From assembly GCF_965363235.1 (NCBI RefSeq), contig NC_134843.1, positions 50,773,535-50,837,534 on the forward strand: a stretch of DNA of 64,000 nucleotides, written 5' to 3'. Below, one piece after another: positions 35,721 to 47,406 of the stretch. This DNA is from Mytilus galloprovincialis. Lineage: Eukaryota; Mollusca; Bivalvia; Mytilida; Mytilidae. Both the position numbers and the translations under genes were made by a program. The notes beneath the pieces were generated by a model that saw nothing but the letters and a program-made list of their open reading frames with translations, did no database searches and was not told the DNA's origin. Every line of letters starts with the position of its first letter. The first letter of the stretch is position 1.

Positions 35721-38700
35721 CTGAAAAGCAAACAAATAATACATTGCAACAGCTTGAATATTATCTTCATACATAATACATTTCAAAAACTTAACTTCAA
35801 ACTTTTTTATTTTTCATTTTAAAAACATTGGTTGCAAACAAACAGTTTTCTGCATGACGTAATATTTTGAGAGACCATGCTTTCATAAGTGACCCCTTAA
35901 ATAATTACAAGTGTGATATATGCATATTTCAAGGCCATAGGTGGGTCCTGAGGGGGAGAGGCCTAGGTTTCCAGGTCCCCTTTTTGTGGGAAAAATTTCG
36001 TTGATTATATAGGAAATCACTAAATATGACTGGAGCCTCCCCCACCACTGAAGTCTACTGTGGATTCATAAAACGTGTTAAATACTAAATTTGGTAGACT
36101 TCATGGGTGGAGGTGAACTGAGAAATTAAAGTGTTCAACAAATTACAATTTTTCTCGAGGTTATATGCAGGCTTTGATAAAACCAAGAATTTAAATATCC
36201 ACAAAAACACAAGTTTTGTCATTGCAAAAATGTTATGTCATGTCAAGGTGCTTTAAAACTTTCTCTGTGTTAAGCTCTTTGTTGAAAACTGTACAGTGAC
36301 ATATAGATAGTACTTCATTTGCCACAGCCGCTTAACCTGGTTAGCCCGGTCAACGCTGCCGGTATAGGCACAGTCGCTTCATTTGCTGTAAAATCAGCCG
36401 CCAGCGCAAATAGGCATACGCCGCCCTCGCTGGTCTTCACTCACCGGCAAGCAATCAGCCGGTCATAAAAGTATGGCGGGAAGAGCAATTTTAAATAAAT
36501 AATCGAAATTTAAAAGGTGAAGATTGATTTTTGTCAATCAGTCTAGTATATTACATGATACTGCATTGGTCCACTATGACGATATTAAATTGCCAAATTT
36601 ATAAAATTATCTTTGAGAAACGTTTTTATGATCATTGATGATGAATAAAGCCTCAGAGAAAAAGATTGCATTTTAAAACTATGTATTTATTGTTAATAGG
36701 TTCACCTTTTATATTCCCTAGCTTAGAAAGCAAAAAAGTATAAATATGAACTTCTGTCGCCATCTTTAAATCAGCCAGTTCCACTCGTTTTTTTTCAACC
36801 ATATTTAACCCGGTCACGTGATAGGGCGAACCGGGCATAGCCCGACCTAGAACAAATGAAGCAGCCCCATAGTTGCTTACATCTATGTCAGTTGGTCTCT
36901 AGTATATAGTTGTCTCATTAGCAATCATAATACCATCAAAATACCACAAAACAATTGTATTTAATCTTGTCCTGTCAAAGGAGCATTTTTAAATTATAGT
37001 TAGAAAATGTTATTTAGAAACCAAATTTTGCCCTAATTTATATTATGGGGCATAACAAAACTGAAGTTTGGTGAAAAAAAGACATATATGATTCAACAGA
37101 TAACATGGTGATACCACAATTATGTCTGTTCATTATAATAGCCCTGCAAAGACAGAACAATATCTACCCTTTAGAACATTTACCTGCATCATGGATACTG
37201 GGTTTCTAATAGGACTACCACCTAATGACATGTACTGTTCCCCTGGTTTAGCATCTCTCATCTGAGTAGGGGTAACAGGTAATCTATAAATAAAAGAACA
37301 CAATATTGGTCATATTAAATAAATATAAAGCGGATTAGATAATAGTTTGGAGTTCAATTTGATAAATCAATTTCTTCATGAATTATAACATCAGTAAACC
37401 TTTCATGATATTACAATCACAAATATCCATTTTTTTGTCCGCTATTAAACATAATGAAACTAAATTCATATTACAACTTCATTCTAAATGCTTGATGTAA
37501 AAACAATGCACATATTTTAGAAATAATTCATTTATTTCTAGTTATTAATTTTTACCTCATTAAGTTGGTTTATAAATGCTTTTTTTTTCATCTTGCGAAG
37601 TTTAAAACATGCTTACCTAGGGTCAAATTTGGGGGTTATCATAGGGGTGTCCCATCCTGCGGCAGCTAAACCTCTATTCACAGGCGTAAAATACCTGAAA
37701 ACAAAACATAAAATATTTTTGTATGTGCATATAAAAGATCCGAAAAATCATTTTCATTATCATACTGTAATGTTATTTGGTGTCTGCTATTTGTAGGAAT
37801 TTGTGAGATCAATTATTGCGATTCATCTATAAGCATCAGATATCAAGTGTGGGTTCTTATTATTACAATACTCACACACAAACTTAGTTCTGTAGGCCAA
37901 TACAAGCCCTTATTATTTTTAAACATGATGAAATTCAGTGTTCTCCCCAGGATTTTTAGATAGCGCTGTGGTAAACACGTAATTTTGGACAATTCTCAGT
38001 AACTTTGTCGCAGCGCGCGGTTTGTTTGTAATTGATTTGTTATGTGTTTTTCCTATATTATGCTATTGATGTTTTCTCTTGTAATGATGTCCTCATCATG
38101 CTCATGGAAGTTAATACCCCTTGGTTTGTTAATGTTATTGTCTGGATATAGAAGAAGAGTCTTTTTTTTTCTCCATTGTAAATTCATATAATGTCAATGC
38201 GTTAGTGCTAATAAAGTTATCTTATCTTATCTTATAATCCTCATATTATCTGTGTATAAAACCCAAGGAGAAGTCTTTTTCCATGATGGATCTATACCAG
38301 ACTGCCTATCTGAAGATTTCTTAGCACTAACAGGTGGTGTTGCAGAACATGTAGGACCAACAATAGTCATTGTTGGCTTCTGTGTTTGGTTTTGTAACCC
38401 ACTGTAGCAGTATACTGTTAACCTTACGACGTTTGACAGGAATTGACATTTTTTAGCATAACGATTTCTCATTTTTCTGACCATAACGTTTTAAAATATT
38501 CAAATGGCTTCATCCAAGTTGGACATTGAGAAAGTGAATTTCTCCAGTCCTATCAGCTTGGGGTTTGTTTTTCTAATCATATCCTTTCAATTGTTTTCAA
38601 ATGGTAAGATTTATTACTGTAGAATTGCTGACTAAACAATTATTAGTTTGAATAGGTGATAATTAAAACTTCAAAGACTTGATCATTTTCCGGTTTGTAT

Positions 38701-41700
38701 GGATAGTAAACCCGGCAAATTGTAACAAACCCCTGTGTATGATCGCTTCTTAAATCATCGTTTGTTCAAAGTTCGTAAAACAAGTTTGTGAGTGTCTTCG
38801 GGAAATGCGGTCAATTTATTTCATCTCATTTCATTCATATATGCCTCTATATATTCTTTTAATTAAAAAAATAGATGTGAATGTTGAAATCTTTGTTTAT
38901 TTTTACCTTCCAAATTCACCATTTTGTATTTTATTAGACTGGTCCCACAGAGTTACTTAATACAACAGAAATAATTTATTCAGAAATAGTAAACCAGTCA
39001 ATCACGTGATCCAAAGTGAAAAATAAGCGAGAAATTTGAAAAATAAATTGAAAAAAATTACGATAAAAATATAGTGACGCGCTTGCGTTGGACAGCGCAA
39101 CGGTCATTGCAATAGAACAGCGGGAAATTGTGATAGCACTGAAAAGCACAGCGCTAAAACTGCCTGGGGAGAACACTGGATGAATAAAGCACAAAGAAAT
39201 ATGTTCACATCTGACAACAGTTTATGATTTCGCTCAATATCAATTTCAATTTTAAAATATCTCTTGCATTTAACAAAATTTTGTATTACTGTTCCAAAAG
39301 AAAGCATTATAGTTTAAACAAAATATGCAATTATAGACTCTCAAAAGACCCTTTCGAGTTATGTCCTTCACCTGAAAAGTTCGTTAATTTTGTGCGCCAT
39401 TGGCTGTCATATACCAGATAAAGGGGATCTCCTGTATCCCTGCTCTATAAAAATTCATCAAGCGTCTTTGTGATCGTCATGATGCAGGATAAACTAGAAA
39501 TAATATTTATTCTTTAAATCCTTAATCACTAGTCCCTAATGATAGCAGTGCTGAATATCAATTATAATTTTGCAGAAAAATTTAGGCAATATAGCATCAT
39601 ATTTCAACCACTCACTCAACATAAGAACAAAAAATACATCAAACTATAAAGTTGTCTATTCTACCATACCCATTTCTATAAGCTGAGGATGGAGGCGGGG
39701 GCATAACTGGTGGAGGCATGGTATTAGATATGTTGGCTAAAATGCTACTGTTCTTTCCTTTCCTTGCCTTCTTTACTCCAGTCTTTTTCTACAAAAAATA
39801 GTAATACATTTCAATTAAACACAAACTATTTCAAAGACTATATAACCTATTTTTCAATGAATAAATAATCGTTTCTCATTCAATCAATACTATACATACC
39901 AAATAGTTTGAATTGTTTTCCATTTGTCATTTCTAGACCTTTTATAGCTGACTATGTGGTATAGGCTTTGCTCATTGCTGAAGCCATACAGTGACTTATC
40001 CTTGTTAATTTTGTGTAATTTGGTCTTTTGTGAAGAGTCGTCTCATTGGCAATCATACCACAACTTCATTTTTATATTATCTTTGTGATTAAGTTACAGT
40101 ATTCACTTTTATTTCTGTAATTGCTCTATTGAATATTCCTTTGTTTAAAAAGATAAACTGTCTTCTGCATGAACTTGATAACCTTGTTATTTGGAAACTA
40201 TATTTTTTAGAATGATTATAAATGATTATTATAATTTTCAGTTATTTGTCACCCTTTTTAAGAGAAACCAAAATATGGTAGAATGATTATCATGGTAAAC
40301 AATAGTACACAAAACACAACATAGAAAACTAAAGACATAGCAACGCGAACCCCACTAAAAACTTCATGGTGATCTCAGGTGCTCCGAAAGGGTAAGCAGA
40401 TCCCCTGCTCCACATGTGGCATCTGTCATGTTACAAACCAAGTAATAAGTGACCTTCTGAAGGTCACATTCTTGAAAGGTTTTCTATCCTAGAACTTGAC
40501 TCGTAATGTACCTATCCTGCCACATAGATTTTTTTTAAAGACCTTACCTTTGTTGATGCCATTATACTATTGTCTGCTGAGCCTTCCTCTGATATAGTAT
40601 CATACATTCTTATTGAATTTAGTCTTGATCTAAATAAAACAAGCATAGCAAGTTAAATTTAAAGTTGGTGTGACTACAATCCTACCTTAAACCTAAACCT
40701 GATCTGCACTATCACATTTCTGCTTTTAGTCAACTCACTGTGTTAAAATCTTTATCTGGTACAGATAAAAAAAAGTCCATCAAAATGTTGTCTGTTGTTG
40801 CATGTTTTATACATAAATCAGCAGGGGCGGATCCAGCCATTTTAAAAAAGGGGGGTTCCTAACCGAGAACAAAGGGGGGTGTGGGGGTGTTCCAATTACA
40901 TATCCCCATTCAAATGCATTGATCGTCCAAAAAAAAAGGGGGGGTTCCAACCCCCGGAACCCCCCCTCTGGATCCGCGCCTGATCAGGCTGTTAGTTTTC
41001 TTGTTTTAATTGTTTTGCATTTGCCATTTTGGAACCTTTTATTGCTCACCATGCAAAAAGCTAAAAAGCTCATTATTGAAGGCTTTACGGTGACCAATTT
41101 TTTGTTAGCTTTTATGTCATTTGGTCTCTGGTAAAGAGTTTTAGGCAATTAGACCTCATCTTTTTATCTTTGTTGTTAGTTTTATGACATAACCCTAAGT
41201 TAATATTAATGATAACAACTGCCAATGACTGCATGCATTATTACTTTAAACATTAAAATGTTGACGCCAGGGTTATTTCTGCTTATTTTCCTATGACATG
41301 AAATATTTTGTAGAAAGCAAATCATACTGATTTGAAAGGCATATATCCTTGATTGAAAAGGTTTAAAATCATCGATATGGCAAAAATTAACCACCTGCAA
41401 ATATATCCATGCTTTCATGATACTGTAAATTCAGAAATTATTGCGTGCATTTATTATTGCCACTTTGTTATGACTAAAATCGGATTTTAAGTTTTGTGAT
41501 ATTGAAAAAAATCCTTCTTTTATTCAAATAAAAAATTTAAAAAATGTGAGTTTAAATTATTGTGAATATATTACATTGTCAAATTTTTCAAAAAATAAAA
41601 AAATCGTGATAATTCCTGAATTTAAAGTAGTCTTCTTAAATCTTGAAATTTTAACTAACTTGGCACATGCTTTTTTGACTGTAGAAACACGCTGCATTTG

Positions 41701-44700
41701 TGCTGGATCAAAATCATCATCAGCCTCACATATATCTGGATTCACCAATACTGCATCTACTGTTCCTCCTAAGGCTATTAACAAAGAGATTGATTGATTA
41801 ATGGTTAATGAACCCAAACATCAATTGTTACATTGTTACAATTTATTTGATGTCAAATGTTCACATGTTTTGAATCAGGTTATCATGACATAATAAGCCT
41901 GATTTTACCTTCTTTTTTTCTTTAACTAAAACTCCATATTTTTAGCATTAGTCAGCTATTACTCAATTGAGGAATTGTAACTTTTTTAAAGAATAATTGT
42001 CCCCAACATAATAATTCCTCATATTCTTTCATACTTTTTCAGTCTTCAATACTAATATATTAAAAGCTAATTCTCTGGCACTTTATTGTCACTTTCATTA
42101 ATGTTGTTTAAAAAGGCCTAAATCATTCTGCATAGCTTTTTTTTTGTATCTAAAACTTCTCCAGGTATTCATGTAGGCTTTTTCAACTTATACATGGGAT
42201 AGACATGTGCTTCCATCGCAGCATCATATGTCAGAATGTTTGTTTATGTTTGTTAACCATGAGTGATATTTATAGATTTTGTTTATTACAAGCACATGGT
42301 CTAGCCATGTTCTCAATTTTATATATGTTATTTGGTATTCCACATCTTCAACTGGTTTCCTTTGATTAGAAGTACCAGAACCCATATAGAACAAAATATG
42401 GATACCAGTAAAAGGATGATAACGAGGTTGATGACAAATTTGTAACTTTTTCTCATAGATTCAATAAAATACATGCTACAAGTTTTGCAAACAATCTCAG
42501 ATATTCACTGGACTGATCAGGTAATTACCAGTGCTTCTGCACTAGTCTGATGACAAAAATACTACCGCTTGATAATGTCACTGACTGATTTTATTTTCAA
42601 AGTTATTTTTACTTTGCCATTTGTAATATTGTTTTTCTGCTTCATCTGACTGTGTTGACATATAAATACAAACCTATGAAATCACTCAGTTTCATGTGTC
42701 TTATGGTCTGAAAATATATTAACCAGTAAGATTTCATTAAACATGATTATAATGTACATTTTAAAGCATGTATTAAAAGATTAATTCAAAGTATTAGATA
42801 ATTAGAGACAAATGCTGCAAGAAAATCAAACAGTTAAATAAAATGTTGACAATGCAATTGTTTGTTTCTCATTTAGGTTCACAAATAAAGTTTTTAATTG
42901 CAACTCTGTTAGATCTCCCACTTTTTTTAATGTTCAATGTTGTAATTTTTGTATCATATTTTTTTCTTCAAATTTTGGATTGTAAATAACATTTACAACT
43001 GGGATTGTCAGTTTAATAATATCAGTTTGTTTTCAACTTTTGAGTTTGAATGTCCCTTTGATATTTTTTGCCTCTCTTTAACACACAATGAATGAATACA
43101 GTGAATTCAAGCTATGATTCTGTTTTCATCAGTTAAAAAAGTTGTTTAGTGAACAAGAACGTGGTCTGTCAAAAAATAACTACCACAAACAATAATTACC
43201 CTATAATAACATTTAAAGGTAATTGGTATCAATTATAGAAAGGAAATTCTAATCATGCATATCATATGAAAATTACTAAGCTACAAATTGTACAAACCAA
43301 AGGTAATCTCTTTATTTCCTGTGTATAACATGCCTCTATGTGGTTCAACACATTATGGATGAGTTTTTCCAATTTTAACTTCTTTTCAATTACTGCAAAA
43401 ATAAAAACATCAATATACAATTGATATCTACATCTATAAATATATCAAGATTGGAGTCAAGTGCACCTGCCTCATGCAGGATTCAAACTCACAACCTCAG
43501 TGTTGACTGGCTAGTGACACAATAGTTTGACTATTTAGACTACTGGGCCACAAGGCCTCCACAATCAAATAAAGCAAGATTACAGATTAAATTACTTTCT
43601 GTAATGGTACACATTTTTTAAAGTGATCTGCTCATGTAATAAACTAGAGGCACTTAAGAGCCTGTGTCGTTCACCTTGGTCTATGTGCATATTAAACAAA
43701 AGACACAGATGGATTCATGACAAAATTGTGTTTTGGTGATGGTGATGTGTTCATAGTTCTTACTTTACTGAATATTCTTGCTACTAAGTTACAATTTTCT
43801 CTATCTATAATAAACTTGGCACTTTAGTTACAGAGGAAAATATTTTGTAAAAATTTTCAAAAATTTACCAAATTAATGAAAATTGTTAAAAATTGACTAT
43901 AAAGGGCAATAACTCTCTAACCCTTAAAAGAGGTCAACTGACCATTTTGGTCATGTTTGACTTATTTGTAGATCTTACTTTGCTGAACATTATTGCTGTT
44001 TACAGTTTATCTCTATCTATACTAGTATTCAAGATAATAACCAAAAACGACAAAATTTCTTTAAAAATTACCAATTGGGGGGCAGCAACCCAACAACCAG
44101 TTGTCCGATTCATCTGAAAATTTTACGGCAGATAGATATTGACTTGATTAACAATTTAACCCCTTGACAGATTTGCTCTAAATGCTTTGGTTTCAGAGTT
44201 ATAAGCCAAAATCTACATTACCCCCCTATGATCTATTTTTAGACATGATGGCCATCTTGGTTGGTTGGCTGAGTCACCGCACACATTTTAAAACTATATA
44301 TCCTAATTATGATTGTGGCAAAGTTTGGTTAAATTTGACCCAGTAGTTTCAGAGAAGATTTTTGTAAAAGATTACAAAAATTTATGAAAAACAGGAACGT
44401 AGATAGAAAAATGAGCAGTGCCTTTTCCTATTATCATGATTATAAAAAAGTGCCCTGCCCTCCATTGGCACCCTGCCCCTTTTGATTTCTAGCTGAACAC
44501 TGATAAAGATCCCTCATAAAAATTGTTTCCTCACAAATATTTTGAGCACTAATCATTTTGCTAATGATGAATCTAATGTAGACCAAATGTACGTGCCTCT
44601 GGCATTCCACACTATAAACCTGTTCAGTTGTTTTTTGCTCTTTGGTCCGGTCGGGTTGTTGTCTCTTTAAAAAAAAAATCCCCATTTCCATTCTCAATTA

Positions 44701-45052
44701 TCAAAATGATTATACTGGCATCTCTGAAGAGTTTTGAAAAGAGATGTTTTCAAAGTTGTCTGGTTATCAGATATTTAAAGTGGCTCATGATAACTGAATA
44801 TCTGATGATAATGACATCTTGCTATCATTTGTATAAATAGGATGCCTAAAGCTAGAGACCAATCTTATTCATTTTCTACTAACTATCAATATGATCAACT
44901 TATCACTTCTTAGCTTTACCTTTACTATCAAGATCTTCTAGAAATGCATCTAGTTTTTCTTGCTTCTCTTGTTCAGATAATGTATCCCCTTCATTCCCAT
45001 CTGGTAACACTGGTTTGGCACGTGTTGATGCCTTCGCCTTTTTTCTTGGCAT
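35604..45052 (-). CDS. CDCA8: borealin, complete nine-exon gene
   Basis: Nine exons (44920-45052, 43298-43392, 42674-42707, 41660-41774, 40548-40629, 39670-39788, 37617-37694, 37184-37283 and 35604-35720) join in phase to 290 residues; human borealin has 280. Borealin is the chromosomal passenger complex subunit that binds survivin and INCENP and targets Aurora B to centromeres and the midzone. Residues about 25-95 form the N-terminal helical domain: LDAFLEDLDSK, IEKKLKLEKLIHNVLNHIEA, EIKRLPLTIRHMKLSDFIAL, GG. A basic, proline-rich linker follows (residues 154-192). The conserved block WDTPMITPKFDPR then LPVTP and GSPIRNP, residues about 207-245, has several TP/SP phosphosite candidates. The end, residues 253-290, is a C-terminal dimerisation helix region (ITDVLSALSDIIGKAKENGE). 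The ATG lies two residues before a basic patch (PRKKAKASTRAK). No in-frame start lies upstream in the exon. Confidence 0.92.
35935..36070. mobile_element. degraded MITE of the GGCGGAT group
   Basis: It holds the diagnostic core AAATTTCGTTGATTATATAG GAAATCACTAAATATGACTG but has lost clean ends. It sits in borealin intron 8. Confidence 0.6.
36313..36866. mobile_element. possible element with CTTCATTTG ends
   Basis: CTTCATTTG with a nearby GCCCGG on the left mirrors CCGGGC and CAAATGAAG on the right (CTAGAACAAATGAAGCAGCC). The interior is GC-richer than its surroundings. The ends are short and no target duplication was found, so this is tentative. It lies within borealin intron 8. Confidence 0.35.
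37184..37283 (-). CDS. CDCA8: borealin exon 8
   Basis: Acceptor TTATTTATAG, donor GTAAAT. It reads LPVTPTQMRDAKPGEQYMSL, GGSPIRNPVSMMQ. PGEQYMSLGGSPI aligns with the conserved GERxYxxSxxGSPL block. Confidence 0.93.
37617..37694 (-). CDS. CDCA8: borealin exon 7
   Basis: Acceptor TGTTTTCAG, donor GTAAGC. It reads YFTPVNRGLAAAGWDTPMIT, PKFDP. TPMITPKFDPR matches the TPGLTPRFDSR signature of vertebrate borealin. Confidence 0.93.
38050..38235 (+). mobile_element. 3' tail of a non-LTR retrotransposon
   Basis: It ends GCTAATAAAGTTATCTTATC followed by repeated TTATC, the AATAAA-plus-short-tandem tail typical of LINE 3' ends. It is nested inside the CAGTG-ended element. Confidence 0.6.
38227..38484 (-). 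other. open frame inside the CAGTG-ended element, unrecognised
   Basis: 85 codons beginning MVRKMRNRYAKKC and containing TIVGPTCSATPPVSAKKSS and PSWKKTSPWVL. Its composition looks protein-like rather than random AT translation, but I recognise no family. A GTAAGG lies after codon 19, so the first 19 codons could be a separate first exon. It could be a captured host fragment. Confidence 0.3.
38504..38603 (+). other. exon-like frame with membrane segment, head to head with the minus frame
   Basis: It reads MASSKLDIEKVNFSSPISLG then FVFLIISFQLFSN and stops at a good donor, G|GTAAGA. The hydrophobic run could be a membrane anchor. Its ATG is 19 bp from the ATG of the opposite-strand frame. I found no matching downstream exon, so it may be a stranded first exon carried by the element. 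Confidence 0.3.
39670..39788 (-). CDS. CDCA8: borealin exon 6
   Basis: Acceptor TATTTTTTGTAG, donor GTATGG. It reads KKTGVKKARKGKNSSILANI, then a proline stretch MPPPVMPPPPSSAYRN. The basic part fits the DNA/nucleosome-binding linker. Confidence 0.85.
40330..40440 (-). repeat. fragment of the CTCAGGTGCTCC dispersed repeat
   Basis: It reads GGTGATCTCAGGTGCTCCGA and GCAGATCCCCTGCTCCACAT. Related fragments are at about 10815-10870 (same orientation) and 11515-11600 (opposite). Confidence 0.6.
40548..40629 (-). CDS. CDCA8: borealin exon 5
   Basis: Acceptor TTTTATTTAG, donor GTAAGG. It reads SRLNSIRMYDTISEEGSADN, SIMASTK. This linker segment is poorly conserved, but phase and splice signals fit. 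Confidence 0.82.
40822..40982. mobile_element. MITE of the CAGGGGCGGATCC group, 5-bp duplication
   Basis: Ends CAGGGGCGGATCCAG and CTGGATCCGCGCCTG, flanked by ATCAG on both sides (40817-40821, 40983-40987). The interior is G-run/C-run fold-back. It lies in borealin intron 4. Confidence 0.9.
41660..41774 (-). CDS. CDCA8: borealin exon 4
   Basis: Acceptor TTGTTAATAG, donor GTTAGT. It reads LGGTVDAVLVNPDICEADDD, FDPAQMQRVSTVKKACA, completing the N-terminal domain. Confidence 0.9.
42674..42707 (-). CDS. CDCA8: borealin exon 3 (34-bp micro-exon)
   Basis: Acceptor TATTTTCAG, donor GTTTGT. It reads TIRHMKLSDFI and bridges RLPL to ALGG as in the vertebrate LP..R.M...D..ALGG segment. Confidence 0.88.
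43298..43392 (-). CDS. CDCA8: borealin exon 2
   Basis: Acceptor TTTTTGCAG, donor GTTTGT. It reads IEKKLKLEKLIHNVLNHIEA, CYTQEIKRLPL, the long N-terminal helix that packs with survivin and INCENP in the family. Confidence 0.88.
43460..43565 (-). repeat. tRNA-derived SINE-like repeat
   Basis: On the minus strand it reads GGAGGCCTTGTGGCCCAGTA, a box A-like region, then TGAGGTTGTGAGTTTGAATC, a box B-like region. It lies upstream of borealin exon 2 in intron 1. Confidence 0.65.
43645..44400 (+). repeat. 'GAGCCTGTGTCGTTCACCT' bivalve repeat, long copy
   Basis: The head AAGAGCCTGTGTCGTTCACC is shared with 9846. The body reads AGGGCAATAACTCTCTAACC, TTATTTGTAGATCTTACTTT, GGGCAGCAACCCAACAACCA and ATGGCCATCTTGGTTGGTTG. 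It is non-coding, inside borealin intron 1. Confidence 0.8.
44634..44698 (-). repeat. GAGAATGG-type dispersed repeat, short inverted fragment
   Basis: On the minus strand it reads TTGAGAATGGAAATGGGGAT, then GAGACAACAACCCGACCGGA. Only the first about 65 bp remain. Confidence 0.85.
44920..45052 (-). CDS. CDCA8: borealin exon 1
   Basis: Residues 1-44: MPRKKAKASTRAKPVLPDG through LDAFLEDLDSK. The donor is GTAAAG after G of the split Val codon. An AG after a T-rich tract just 5' of the ATG could be an acceptor for a 5' UTR exon. Confidence 0.9.
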
Positions 45053-45764
45053 TCTTTTTTTTTCTAAAAAAAAAATAATGTAGTTTTGTTTATTTCTTAT
45101 CCACTAAATTTGCATTAAGTCTTACTCTCCATGCTCTCTCAGCCTCCAGAATAAACTTTTGAGTCCACAAGCCCCAAGCTCAATTTTTTAAAAATTTTAG
45201 TTGGTGTTGGTTTCTGATGGCTTGTTGCATTGTACAGAAGAATTTTACAAGCCCAAATGCAATTTTACAAGCCATGGCTGCGTAGGACTTCAGGGCTTTC
45301 CATTGAAATCGAAGTAGAAGGCTCAATTAAAATAATAGCCGGCTGTAACATGCGTTCGGCGAAGCCGGACGCCCACCAAGCTGTAAGCTTGGTGCCTTAC
45401 GGCAGGGGGTCTGGGGGCCGCTCAATCGATTTAAAATCTTGATCGATTTATTTTGCATAACTACGTGCATTTGTAAACAAATGACCCCCCTTTTCTCTAT
45501 AAAGACTGTTACGCGTATTAAATCATACAATTGTTTCTCAAGTATTGACAGAAAATTGATATATCCTCTGATTTTCGCTTTTTTGTATACTGTTCAATAA
45601 GTCGGATACATAAATCATTTGGAAATGTTATTTATTTGAGGTCGAGTCGACAATATTCTACTTTCGTTTTTGACCTTGATTCTCTGAACACCACGTGGGT
45701 TTTGAAAAATGAACTTCAAAACTTTTTTAAAGATACTGTTTTCCAGATTCTGAACAAGGCCGAG

Positions 45765-47310
45765 AAAAAAAAGATCGATGTTTCCGGTAACCCGACCGAC
45801 CCTGTTTTTTAGCCCCGACCCTAACTTTTTTATTGGATCTTCAAAAAAAAAAAAAAAAAAATTGTATCAACCGACCCCGTTTTTGACACAGGCTTCTGAT
45901 AGATGACATAATATTTTTTCTCTCTCTTGCTTCTACTTGCATAGAAAGCCAGTAAAACATTTTATTAATGTCAAAAGGTATTCCAAATAGGTTAAAATCC
46001 AAGAAATTTGCACAGCAGGTGCCAGGGCTCACACTACTTCAGAATTATAGGGAGAAGTGACTTCTCTTTTTGAAACTGATAGGGAGAAGTGGTGAAATTT
46101 GAAAAAGAAGTGCTCATTCGCGCGGTGCGCTACAATGTTTGGATTTTACAATAGTATAAAGGGCCATATGTAAATAATGTTCTTTTTATGTTGTTCAATT
46201 CATATGAGTAAAAAATTACAATTAAAGTAACATTTGAAATTAAAAGTTGTTTAAGTTTTACTAAGGTTCTTGTGAGAAACTACCAACTAAATATCTAGCA
46301 CTAAAAAAAAATAATTTTATTTTAAAAAATGTAAAGAAATTATAATATATCAATTACAATTTAATTAAACATTATCTTGTGTATGAAATTCAGTGTTTCT
46401 CATAAAAAAATATAAAAGTTATTAAGCTGGGCCATAATATATTGATATTAGTATAATAGTCTCAGAGTTAAGCAACTTTAATCAATAGTTTGAAACAATC
46501 CATAAAAAATATAGAGAATTATATACACCAATCAATTAGATGTAACCAAAAGTCTCTTAATGCGTGTGGAATGCCTAATTTTTCCCTTTGGGCTCAATAT
46601 TCTGTTAGCTGTTCCATCCGTGCGTCCGTAGTAATTATTGTAAAATTACGGATTTCGGTCATAGCTGGTCCGGTTCAGATCCGTAGTTTAGAATCGGTCA
46701 ATGGCGGACGAATGCAAGAAAATTTACAAAATAAACGATGTTTGACAAGTTATTTGGAAAGGAACATGACGGTTTTAATGCAATAAATGGATTAAACATT
46801 TACTGGAGGCAACTTTTATCACCCTTAAATGAAGTAACAAACTTATTTTGCCGCCGAAATTAAGGTTGATGTACGTTTTCGAGTAACAAGCACCGGAACT
46901 TGCGAAAATACACGAAGTGATAAAAAGTTGTATTTTTATAACCTGCTACACACTGCGAAGACAATGCTTCAACCTCTTTTCTAAAGATAATGAATCGTTT
47001 ATGTCTGAATTTCTTTAATTATCAGTAAAAAATTGATGTTTCATCAACTTGGTAAAAATTGAAAATGTCCGATGACGGAAGCGACTGAAAGCGACTGTCG
47101 TCAAGAACAGGGCGACTTGTTTTCGCTTTTGGAGGTCAGGGAAAGCGAAGTGATGGTCGGGAAGGCGACTTCTTCGCCCAAGTCGCCTGGTAGCGTGAGC
47201 CCTGAGGTGCTTCAAAAACATTGCAAATGGCACACTTCCGGTTTTTGAAACTAATTACGGATCCGGACTTGGAAAAACCATGATAATTTTCCGGATTTCA
47301 TTTACGATGT

Positions 47311-47343
<33 letters not shown>

Positions 47344-47406
47344 ATTCCGACCTACCGACCCTATTTTTCAAAATGATGTTACCGGAAACACATATCTTTT
47401 TTTTTT
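45765..47406. mobile_element. middle inverted-repeat structure of the nest
   Basis: The left AAAAAAAAGATCGATGTTTC, CGGTAAC mirrors the right GTTACCGGAAACACATATCT, TTTTTTT. Both inner flanks carry CCGACC/ACCGACCC runs and long A-runs (45843, 47314). It looks like a further element inserted in the outer one. No duplication could be assigned. Confidence 0.6.
46023..47204. mobile_element. inner CAGGG element of the nest, 6-bp duplication
   Basis: Ends CAGGGCTCACACTAC (46023-46037) and, in complement, CAGGGCTCACGCTAC (47190-47204), flanked by AGGTGC on both sides (46017-46022, 47205-47210). Subterminal GAAGTGACTTC-type palindromes are present on both sides. Non-coding. Confidence 0.88.

Larger units (their letters stand above)
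37936..39178. mobile_element. CAGTG-ended hAT-like element in borealin intron 6
   Basis: Perfect 16-bp ends CAGTGTTCTCCCCAGG (37936-37951) and CCTGGGGAGAACACTG (39163-39178), with a subterminal AGCGCTGTG/CACAGCGCT pair. The flanks ATGAAATT and GATGAATA are similar but not a clean duplication. Inside lie a LINE-type 3' tail (about 38050-38235) and two exon-like frames arranged head to head (38227-38484 minus; 38504-38603 plus). No transposase was seen. Confidence 0.8.
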
